NCBI GenBank assembly: GCA_002494135.1
Contig: DLBG01000087.1
Location: forward strand, 1-5,265
Direction of reading: 5' to 3'
DNA from: Lachnospiraceae bacterium UBA7027
Lineage (GTDB): Bacteria > Bacillota > Clostridia > Lachnospirales > Lachnospiraceae
Length of the DNA stretch: 5,265 nt
Part shown: one piece after another, positions 1 to 5,265 of the stretch
Position numbering within the stretch: position 1 is the stretch's first letter
Layout: each line of letters opens with the position of its first letter
Position numbers and translations under genes: made by a program
Notes under the pieces: generated by a model
Told to the model about the DNA's origin: nothing
The model's input: the letters and a program-made list of their open reading frames with translations, nothing else
The model's database searches: none

Positions 1-135
1 AGAAGAGCAAATTGGAAAATGACTGCTCCTACTTTGGTTAAATGCAGCAAGTGCGGAGCTTTAACAGTTCCTCACAGAGTTTGCAAGGCTTGTGGTACTT
101 ATAACAAAAAAGAAGTCATCAAGCAGGAAGCTTAA
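1..135 (+). CDS. rpmF: 50S ribosomal protein L32, C-terminal part (5' end outside window)
   Basis: L32 is a small structural protein of the large ribosomal subunit. The frame is open from base 1 and gives 44 residues before TAA at 133-135. It begins RRANWKMTAPTLVKCSKCG, the conserved L32 core. Two CxxC pairs are visible (Cys15/Cys18 and Cys28/Cys31 of the visible part), so this is the zinc-binding (C+) form of the protein. L32 is usually about 57-60 residues, so roughly 15 N-terminal residues (normally a basic PKxKxSKARRDKRR-type segment) lie upstream of the window. An intrinsic terminator follows 20 bp after the stop, so rpmF is the last gene of its transcript. In Firmicutes it commonly follows a DUF177 (YceD-like) gene, which would lie outside the window. 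Identification is near certain. Confidence 0.96.
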   Translation, partial: RRANWKMTAPTLVKCSKCGALTVPHRVCKACGTYNKKEVIKQEA

Positions 136-155
136 TTTCAGCATTGCAAATGTAC

Positions 156-184
156 GGCCCGCCGAATCCGGCGGGTCTTTTTTT
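156..184 (+). terminator. Intrinsic terminator of rpmF
   Basis: CCCGCCG (158-164) pairs perfectly with CGGCGGG (169-175) around the loop AATC. The stem can be extended by a G-U and a G-C pair at its base. A run of seven T (178-184) follows, reading in the plus direction. The site is 20 bp past the rpmF stop, as expected for a Rho-independent terminator. The minus strand has no T-run on its exit side, so it works for plus-strand transcription only. Confidence 0.93.
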
Positions 185-198
185 GTCCGGGTCAGGCA

Positions 199-229
199 TA
201 AAAAAAGCCCCTTCTTTCGAAGGGGCTTT
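199..229 (-). terminator. Intrinsic terminator of pta
   Basis: GCCCCTTC (207-214) pairs with GAAGGGGC (219-226), and the flanking AAA/TTT pairs extend the stem. On the minus strand the hairpin is followed by a T-run, seen as AAAAAAA at 200-206 on the plus strand. It starts about 17 bp after the pta stop codon. On the plus strand only TTTC follows the stem, so plus-strand termination should be weak. Confidence 0.92.
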
Positions 230-246
230 CTGTCTGTAAAAACAAT

Positions 247-1251
247 TTAGTCAGCCATTGCCTGTACTACGGTGATTGCAATAACACCGACGATATCTTC
301 TGCGGAGCATCCGCGGGAAAGATCGTTAACGGGCTTTGCAATACCCTGAAGAATAGGTCCGTAAGCATCTGCCTTTGCAAGACGCTGTACAATTTTATAA
401 GCAATGTTTCCGGCATCGAGGTTCGGGAAAATCAATACGTTTGCCTTACCTGCAACATCGGAGTTCGGAGCTTTGGACTTTGCAACAGCGGGAACGATAG
501 CTGCATCGAGCTGGAATTCACCGTCAACAACAAGGTCGGGATACTGCTCTTTCGCAATCCTGGTAGCCTCTACCATTTTATCTACCAACGGATGTCTTGC
601 GGATCCGACGGTGGAATGGCTTAACATTGCACAAACGGGATCTGCACCGACTAACTGCTTAAAGCTCTGTGCGGAAGAATCGGCAATTGCTGCAAGTTCT
701 TCGGGATTCGGATCCTGATTCAGACCGCTGTCCGCGAAAATGAAGGTACCGTTTGCGCCGTATTCGCAGTTGGGAACGTCCATTACGAAGAATGCGGAAA
801 CAAGCTTGCATCCTGCTTTGGTCTTCAGAATCTGAAGAGAAGGACGAAGGGTATCGGCCGTGGAGTGGCATGCACCGGCTACAAGTCCGTCTGCATCTCC
901 TGCCTTTAACATAACGATACCGAAGGTAATGGTGTTGCTCAAAAGAATTTCTCTTGCCTCTTCGGGAGTCATGCCTTTTGCTTTTCTGGTAACATATAAT
1001 AACTGAACATAGTCCTCAAGCTTCTCATAGTTTGCAGGATCGATGATACGTGCGCCGGAAATATCAACACCGGTACTCTTTACATGCTCGTCGATTTCAG
1101 CCTGGGAACCGATCAGAATCAGATCCGCAATGCCTTCTTTCATGGCCTGCTCTGCAGCATAGTAGGTTCTGTCATCCATGGTTTCGGGAAGCAGAATCGT
1201 TTTCTTGGCCAGTTTTGCTTTTTCTTTGATGTGTTCAACAAATGATCCCAT
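247..1251 (-). CDS. pta: Phosphate acetyltransferase (phosphotransacetylase)
   Basis: This cytoplasmic enzyme interconverts acetyl-CoA plus phosphate and acetyl-phosphate plus CoA. With acetate kinase it makes ATP and acetate during fermentation. At 334 residues it is the short class I form, a single PTA/PTB domain without the N-terminal DRTGG and CobB-like domains of the long enterobacterial form. Visible family motifs are an N-terminal KKTILLPE block (about 16-23), ADGLVAGACHSTADTLRPS (120-138), SHSTVGSARHP (211-221), DGEFQLDAA (243-251) and KPVNDLSRGCSAEDI (306-320). Ser312, Arg313 and Asp319 in the last block match Ser309, Arg310 and Asp316, described as active-site residues of the Methanosarcina thermophila enzyme (recalled, not aligned here). 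The ATG start is supported by AAAGGAG at 1259-1265, 7 nt away. The gene has its own promoter (1317-1346) and terminator (199-229), so it can be monocistronic. No acetate kinase gene is adjacent inside the window. A phosphate butyryltransferase is the main alternative, but the motifs favour Pta. Confidence 0.96.
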   Translation of the reverse strand: MGSFVEHIKEKAKLAKKTILLPETMDDRTYYAAEQAMKEGIADLILIGSQAEIDEHVKSTGVDISGARIIDPANYEKLEDYVQLLYVTRKAKGMTPEEAREILLSNTITFGIVMLKAGDADGLVAGACHSTADTLRPSLQILKTKAGCKLVSAFFVMDVPNCEYGANGTFIFADSGLNQDPNPEELAAIADSSAQSFKQLVGADPVCAMLSHSTVGSARHPLVDKMVEATRIAKEQYPDLVVDGEFQLDAAIVPAVAKSKAPNSDVAGKANVLIFPNLDAGNIAYKIVQRLAKADAYGPILQGIAKPVNDLSRGCSAEDIVGVIAITVVQAMAD

Positions 1252-1293
1252 TGTGTCTCTCCTTTATATTTGATTAATTTGCATACATTGTCC

Positions 1294-1310
1294 GTTACCG
1301 AAAAGGCAAC
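1294..1310 (-). promoter_or_regulatory. Possible short stem-loop at the 5' end of the pta leader
   Basis: On the minus strand GTTGCC (1305-1310) can pair with GGTAAC (1294-1299) across a 5-nt loop, TTTTC. This makes six pairs including one G-U. Its outer base coincides with the transcription start predicted from the pta promoter. It could protect the 5' end of the mRNA, or be chance, since a six-pair stem is short. It has no T-run and does not look like a terminator. No known riboswitch class is recognisable in the leader. Confidence 0.3.
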
Positions 1311-1316
1311 AAAAAC

Positions 1317-1346
1317 ATTATATATCATTTATTCCGCCCCTTGCAA
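1317..1346 (-). promoter_or_regulatory. Probable sigma-A-type promoter of pta
   Basis: On the minus strand a -35 box TTGCAA (1341-1346) is separated by 18 bp from a perfect -10 box TATAAT (1317-1322). The start of transcription would be near 1310, giving a leader of about 58 nt before the pta ATG. The site lies in the queA-pta gap. The boxes are read by eye; no start site has been mapped. Confidence 0.75.
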
Positions 1347-1374
1347 TAAGGAAATCGGTCGCTTTTACGGTTTC

Positions 1375-2406
1375 TTAAAGGATAATCATCGCATCACCGA
1401 AGGAAAAGAAACGGTAACGCTCTTTTATTGCTTCCTCATAAGCCGCCAGAACGTGTTCTCTTCCTGCCAGTGCGGAAACCAGCATAATCAGAGTGGATTC
1501 CGGAAGATGGAAGTTTGTGATCAGACCGTCCAAAACCTTGAATTCATAACCGGGATAAATAAAAATCTCCGTATTGTCGCATCCCGCTTTCACTCTTCCT
1601 TCGTCTGTCGCGGCACTTTCAAGCGTTCTGCAGGAAGTTGTTCCAACACAGATGACTCTTCCGCCCCGGTCTTTGCAGGCATTGATCCTGTCAGCCGCAT
1701 CTTCGGATACTTCATAGTATTCGGAATGCATGTGATGATCCAGAATATTCTCTTCTTTCACGGGACGGAATGTTCCGAGTCCGACATGAAGCGTTACGAA
1801 AACGACATCCACTCCCATGGTGCGAATTTCATCCAGAAGTTCATTCGTAAAATGAAGTCCCGCCGTCGGCGCGGCCGCAGAACCTTCGTATTTGGCATAT
1901 ACCGTCTGATAACGGTTTTTATCCTGAAGTTTATGTGTAATATAAGGAGGCAGGGGCATTTCGCCGAGAGCATCGAGGATTTCCTCCCAGATTCCTTCGT
2001 ATTCAAAATGCACCAGACGTTTTCCTTCCTCCGCGATACCGACAATTTCCGCTTTCAGTTTGCCGTCGCCGAAGGTAAAACGCATTCCTTCTCTTGCTTT
2101 TTTCCCGGGTTTCACCAGGCTTTCCCAGACATCTCCCTCCAGGCGTTTTAACAAAAGGAATTCGACAACGGCACCTGTCTCTTCCTTCGTACCGAAAAGA
2201 CGTGCCGGAATTACCTTGGTATTGTTCAAAACCAGACAGTCTCCGGGTTTTAAAAAGGACGGAACCTCTTTGAAAATATGATGCGATATCTCTCCCGTTT
2301 CTTTATTCAGATGCAGCAGTCTCGACGAACTCCGGTCTTTAAGCGGATCCTGTGCTATCAGTTCCTGCGGAAGGTCGAAATAAAAATCCGATTTTTTTAA
2401 TTCCAT
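1375..2406 (-). CDS. queA: S-adenosylmethionine:tRNA ribosyltransferase-isomerase
   Basis: QueA acts late in queuosine synthesis. It moves the ribosyl part of S-adenosylmethionine onto preQ1 already placed at position 34 of GUN-anticodon tRNAs, forming epoxyqueuosine. The protein is 343 residues, the normal family length, and the signature blocks occur in order: DFYFDLPQELIAQDP (7-21), LNNTKVIPARLFG (60-72), GEMPLPPYI (148-156), RYQTVYAKYEGSAAAPTAGL (165-184), VTLHVGLGTFRPV (204-216), HSEYYEV (227-233), VGTTSCRTLES (254-264), FIYPGYEFKVLDGLITNFHL (282-301) and RFFSFGDAM (332-340). It appears intact. The ATG fits the usual family N-terminus, but the ribosome binding site is weak (GGGAAAG, about 4 nt upstream). 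It lies 21 bp behind the M18 peptidase gene on the same strand, which fits co-transcription and perhaps translational coupling. No clear intrinsic terminator follows, so some transcripts may run into pta. The other queuosine genes (tgt, queG or queH) are not in the window. Confidence 0.97.
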   Translation of the reverse strand: MELKKSDFYFDLPQELIAQDPLKDRSSSRLLHLNKETGEISHHIFKEVPSFLKPGDCLVLNNTKVIPARLFGTKEETGAVVEFLLLKRLEGDVWESLVKPGKKAREGMRFTFGDGKLKAEIVGIAEEGKRLVHFEYEGIWEEILDALGEMPLPPYITHKLQDKNRYQTVYAKYEGSAAAPTAGLHFTNELLDEIRTMGVDVVFVTLHVGLGTFRPVKEENILDHHMHSEYYEVSEDAADRINACKDRGGRVICVGTTSCRTLESAATDEGRVKAGCDNTEIFIYPGYEFKVLDGLITNFHLPESTLIMLVSALAGREHVLAAYEEAIKERYRFFSFGDAMIIL

Positions 2407-2427
2407 AATCTTTCCCGATTCCGTATT

Positions 2428-3864
2428 TTACATATTCTTTAAGAAACTTAAATATCCGCGGTAGGTTTCGTAGATATCCGCTTTCGAGGTAACTTCGAAC
2501 GGGGCATGCATATTTAAAACGGCAACACCGCAGTCAATGACGTTCATGCCGTATTTGGCCAGAATATAGGCAATGGTTCCTCCGCCGCCCAAATCCACCT
2601 TTCCAAGCTCTGCAAGCTGGATATTTACATTGTCTTTATCGAAAACGGCACGCAGTTTGCCGAGATATTCCGCATCGGCATCGTTGGAACCGGATTTGCC
2701 TCTGGCGCCCGTAAATTTGCAAAGTACCATACCGCTTCCGAGATATGCGACGTTTTTCTTGTCAAAACTTGATGCGTAAGTCGGATCGAAAGCCGATGAC
2801 ACGTCGGAAGAAAGCATACTGGAATTGCTCAGGCAGCGACGAAGGGTAAGGTCGGATGCATCCGAAGTTAACGCAAGAAGCTCGGCTACGGTATTTTCAA
2901 AGAAAAAGGAAGTCATGCCGGTTGCTCCGACGGAACCGATTTCCTCTTTATCCACCAAAATGCAGCATGCCGTACGGTCTACGGATTTGATATCTGCAAT
3001 CGCTCTGTAGGAAGGATAGGAACATACCCGATCGTCCTGTCCGTAACCCATGATCATGCTACGATCAAGACCGCAGTCACGTGCTCTTCCCGCCGGTACG
3101 ATTTCCAGCTCCGCAGAGAGGAAATCCTCCTCATCCATGTCATAGTATTCTTTTAAAAGGGCAAGAACGGATTTCTTAACCGCTTCTTTTTCCGCCACAT
3201 CGGAATCTTTCTCTTCCGCTTTTTTTAATGCGTTTTTTGCAGCGGATTTGTCAGCTGCCGCGGGACGGTTTCCGATAATGATATCAAGCGCTTCACCTTC
3301 GATTACCTTGGAAGCCTTTTTCTCAAGCTGTTCCTGGGACAAGTGAATCAAAAGATCCGAAATGAAGAATACCGGATCATCATCTTCTTCGCCAAGGTTA
3401 ATGATGGTTGTCGTCAGATCCTTCTTTACAACCACACCGTGGATGGCAAGGGGAATCGTTACCCACTGGTATTTTTTAATGCCTCCGTAGTAATGGGTAT
3501 CGAGATAAGCGAAACCGCCGTCTTCGTAAAGAGGATTCTGCTTCACATCCAGTCTCGGAGAGTCGATATGTGCGCCGAGAATGTTCATGCCTTCCTCAAG
3601 CGGCTTCTTTCCGATACGGAAAGCCAGAATGCCTTTGTTCTTATTTACCGCGTAAATCAAATCGCCGGCCCCTATCTTTTTCTTTCCTTCCACGAATTTC
3701 TTCAAAGGAACGAAACCCTTATTCTCCAAATCATTTACGATAAAATCCGTGCATTCCCGTTCTGTCTTGCACTCGGAAATAAAATTTCTGTAATCTTCAC
3801 AGAATGCATCCAGTTTGGAAAGTTCGGCTTTGCTGTATTTTAACCATACGTTCTTTTTGTCCAT
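2428..3864 (-). CDS. M18 family zinc aminopeptidase
   Basis: This is a cytosolic metallo-aminopeptidase of the M18 family (aspartyl aminopeptidase / aminopeptidase I type), which removes N-terminal residues from peptides and is usually a multimer. At 478 residues it is full length for the family. Expected two-metal-site residues are visible: His99 and Asp101 in GAHIDSPRLD, Asp277/Asp278 in GYGQDDRV, Glu307/Glu308 in LVDKEEIGS, Asp354 in SSDVSSAFDP and His453 in NMHAPFE. A glycine-rich DLGGGGTIA stretch (424-432) precedes the last ligand. These assignments rest on motif likeness to known M18 enzymes. A Lys/Ala/Glu-rich, low-complexity segment at about 202-232 probably forms a helical or loose insert between the catalytic and dimerisation parts. 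The ATG start is supported by GAGGAG at 3871-3876, 6 nt upstream. It is the first gene of a probable operon with queA, with no obvious functional link. Substrate preference cannot be read from sequence, so I give no gene symbol (apeA/apeB-type names are used for relatives). Confidence 0.94.
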   Translation of the reverse strand: MDKKNVWLKYSKAELSKLDAFCEDYRNFISECKTERECTDFIVNDLENKGFVPLKKFVEGKKKIGAGDLIYAVNKNKGILAFRIGKKPLEEGMNILGAHIDSPRLDVKQNPLYEDGGFAYLDTHYYGGIKKYQWVTIPLAIHGVVVKKDLTTTIINLGEEDDDPVFFISDLLIHLSQEQLEKKASKVIEGEALDIIIGNRPAAADKSAAKNALKKAEEKDSDVAEKEAVKKSVLALLKEYYDMDEEDFLSAELEIVPAGRARDCGLDRSMIMGYGQDDRVCSYPSYRAIADIKSVDRTACCILVDKEEIGSVGATGMTSFFFENTVAELLALTSDASDLTLRRCLSNSSMLSSDVSSAFDPTYASSFDKKNVAYLGSGMVLCKFTGARGKSGSNDADAEYLGKLRAVFDKDNVNIQLAELGKVDLGGGGTIAYILAKYGMNVIDCGVAVLNMHAPFEVTSKADIYETYRGYLSFLKNM

Positions 3865-3886
3865 AACAGTCTCCTCTTTTCAAAAA

Positions 3887-3914
3887 ATTATGCAAAAGAT
3901 ACTCTTTCACACAA
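3887..3914 (-). promoter_or_regulatory. Candidate promoter of the M18 peptidase-queA operon
   Basis: The 65 bp between the upstream terminator and the M18 gene must hold the promoter if the operon is independent. The best pair on the minus strand is TTGTGT (3909-3914), 16 bp, CATAAT (3887-3892), which would give a very short leader of about 15 nt. A second -10 candidate, TACAAT (3920-3925), has no good -35 box because the terminator stem occupies that place. The exact site is uncertain. Confidence 0.4.
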
Positions 3915-3929
3915 AATTCATTGTAACAC

Positions 3930-3958
3930 AAAAAGCCCGCCGGCAAAAGCCGACGGGC
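3930..3958 (-). terminator. Strong intrinsic terminator after the membrane protein gene
   Basis: GCCCGTCGGC and GCCGGCGGGC (minus strand) form a 10-bp stem with a single G-U pair and a TTTT loop. They occupy 3949-3958 and 3935-3944. Five T follow on the minus strand (AAAAA at 3930-3934 on plus). It lies about 20 bp past the stop of the upstream gene and isolates that gene from the peptidase-queA operon. On the plus strand the stem is followed by CAATTTTT, so weak termination in that direction is possible, though no plus-strand gene runs into it. Confidence 0.93.
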
Positions 3959-3977
3959 CAATTTTTCGTACGTGGGA

Positions 3978-5265
3978 TTATTCCGTAATATTCTTCTCGT
4001 ACTCGTATTTTTCCATATTGCTTACAACAAATTTATCAAATACCTGATCGATTGATCCGTATCCGTATACATAGAAGTTTTCATTATTAAACACGCCTTC
4101 TACAAGGTAGGAGTCTGCAAGCAACTGATATTCCATTACATTTACATAAACGCCTTCATCGGGAAGATTCTTAATGTCATTGTAACGGAATACAACATAA
4201 GTCGATACCTGAGCGTTTTCTTCTCTGTAGTGCGCATTGTAATTTACCTTGAATACAAAAAATACAGCGTTTCCGTTATTTCCGGAACCGGCTTTGGGCT
4301 TTAAGAAATAGTTGCCGACATACTGTACGGATTCCACTTCGTAACCGGCCGAATAGTTGGATCCTTCTCTCTTGTATTTGGAACGGATGGTATCATTTGC
4401 CTGTGCGGTAATCTTCTGAATGGTTTCATCAGGGATTTCGGATGCTGACTGAATATATGCCGGAAGACCTTCTACCGTATATTCCTTCTCATCCTGGTTG
4501 GGAAGAGCGCCGAAACGATCTGCAAAACTGTCCTCGTTTCCGATTTTTGCTTTGACTATAATCTTATCCCCGTTGCTTAATTCACTGTTCTTGGAAACTT
4601 CGTAGTTGATGTAATCAACCATCTCATTGCTGAAATCTTTTGCAATGTTCACATATCCGTTGGGAGCAATACCGGAATAGCTTAAAGTAATGAACTCAAA
4701 CGGATCGAATAATGCTGCCTGCTTAAATCCTTCTGCCTTGGAACTGAAATCTTTGTGCTTTACTTTTACCTTGCAGTATTCGGTTAAGGTAGCGTCATCA
4801 ATATCGAAAGTAACCTGAACGGAATCGCCGGTGGTAAGTCCGGAACCTGGTTCAACGCTTACATGGATGGAATCAAGGAAGTATTCCATGCCGACTTCCG
4901 CATCGGTTGCGGATGCATATCCGAAATAGTTGGGACGAATGGCATCTGCATATTTTCTCTTAATCTTAATCTTATTTCTGTAATCCGAACGAAGCTGGTT
5001 ATAATCAATAACTGCGGTAGCTCTGCCGCGTCCTTCATAACCATCGTAGCTTACGGTAACATACTTGTTTAAGTTTACTTTGGGTTTCTTAAATACCGTA
5101 AGAATGGAAATCAAGAGACTGAGCAGTATAATGCCGACAATGGCAACTCCGACGCCGATTGCGACACCGACAATAATCTTCGTTGTTTTCTTTTTCTTCT
5201 CTTCCGGAGTCAGTTCCTTTTTAGGTGCTGCATCGGGAGCAGGTGCTGCCTGAGGTGCTGCTGCA
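3978..5265 (-). CDS. Membrane-anchored protein of unknown function, 5' end outside window
   Basis: The frame is open from the window edge to TAA at 3978-3980, giving 428 visible residues. It continues well upstream of the first in-frame TTG at 5112-5114; no ATG occurs in the 150 bp before that, so the true start lies beyond the window. Visible residues 1-15 are an Ala/Pro-rich linker and 16-29 a charged stretch (KKELTPEEKKKKTTK). Residues 30-58 form one Gly/Val/Ile-rich transmembrane helix. The lysines before the helix and the length after it suggest an inside N-terminus and a large outside domain. That domain has two similar segments, starting at KYVTVSYDG (67-75) and EFITLSYSG (190-198), each followed later by a [TS][TN]GD turn and a beta-rich stretch. 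A distinct C-terminal part (about 278-428) is rich in Tyr, Val and Asn. Such linker-helix-repeat proteins in Clostridia often begin with a zinc-ribbon domain; that is inference, since this part is missing. I do not recognise a function. It ends at its own terminator. Confidence 0.85.
   Translation of the reverse strand, partial: AAAPQAAPAPDAAPKKELTPEEKKKKTTKIIVGVAIGVGVAIVGIILLSLLISILTVFKKPKVNLNKYVTVSYDGYEGRGRATAVIDYNQLRSDYRNKIKIKRKYADAIRPNYFGYASATDAEVGMEYFLDSIHVSVEPGSGLTTGDSVQVTFDIDDATLTEYCKVKVKHKDFSSKAEGFKQAALFDPFEFITLSYSGIAPNGYVNIAKDFSNEMVDYINYEVSKNSELSNGDKIIVKAKIGNEDSFADRFGALPNQDEKEYTVEGLPAYIQSASEIPDETIQKITAQANDTIRSKYKREGSNYSAGYEVESVQYVGNYFLKPKAGSGNNGNAVFFVFKVNYNAHYREENAQVSTYVVFRYNDIKNLPDEGVYVNVMEYQLLADSYLVEGVFNNENFYVYGYGSIDQVFDKFVVSNMEKYEYEKNITE

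Noticed and set aside
156..229. The two hairpins between rpmF and pta as a repeat, attachment site or small RNA
   Set aside because: Their stems differ in sequence and each has a T-run on only one strand, matching two ordinary terminators for convergent genes.
404..718. A 104-codon open frame on the plus strand inside pta
   Set aside because: It is antisense to conserved Pta motifs and has low-complexity Ser/Ala composition; not a gene.
1270..2151. A 293-codon open frame on the plus strand, opposite queA and the pta leader
   Set aside because: It begins with TTG without a ribosome binding site, its protein is Phe/Cys/His/Arg-rich and resembles nothing, and it lies antisense to the clearly conserved queA. 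It is a shadow of queA codon use.
3343..3843. A 166-codon open frame on the plus strand opposite the M18 peptidase gene
   Set aside because: It is antisense to the strongly conserved N-terminal half of the peptidase, with no recognisable domain; it is a shadow frame.
3865..3934. A preQ1 riboswitch ahead of the peptidase-queA operon
   Set aside because: Only about 65 bp separate the terminator from the start codon, no matching H-type pseudoknot pattern is visible, and queA acts after preQ1 has been placed in tRNA.
3978..5114. Treating the TTG at 5112-5114 as the start of the membrane protein
   Set aside because: The frame stays open to the window edge and that TTG falls inside the transmembrane helix, with no ribosome binding site. 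The gene is partial, not a 378-residue protein.

Overview
This window looks like chromosome of a low-to-mid GC Gram-positive, most likely a member of the Clostridia close to Lachnospiraceae. The suggestion rests on the short, single-domain form of phosphate acetyltransferase, strong AGGAG-type ribosome binding sites, U-tract intrinsic terminators, the M18 aminopeptidase sequence type, and a membrane-anchored protein with a Pro/Ala linker of a kind common in that group. No lineage marker proves it.

Layout. Bases 1-135 hold the 3' end of rpmF (ribosomal protein L32) on the plus strand, closed by an intrinsic terminator. Everything else is on the minus strand. Read in its own direction of transcription, the minus strand carries four units. 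First, at the right edge, is an unidentified single-pass membrane protein whose 5' end is cut off by the window; it ends at a strong hairpin terminator (3930-3958). Second is a two-gene operon: an M18 metallo-aminopeptidase (2428-3864), then queA (1375-2406), 21 bp apart. Third is pta (247-1251), with its own good sigma-A-type promoter in the 123-bp gap behind queA. Fourth is a terminator just past pta (199-229). pta and rpmF converge, and the 111 bp between them carries one terminator for each strand.

Function. The known genes are housekeeping: translation (L32), acetyl-CoA/acetyl-phosphate interconversion (Pta), queuosine modification of tRNA (QueA) and peptide turnover (M18 peptidase). No single pathway joins them. 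The least understood part is the membrane protein at 3978-5265, whose extracytoplasmic part seems to hold two divergent copies of a beta-rich repeat followed by a distinct C-terminal domain. I see no phage, transposon, CRISPR, toxin-antitoxin or defence signature, and no convincing new system.
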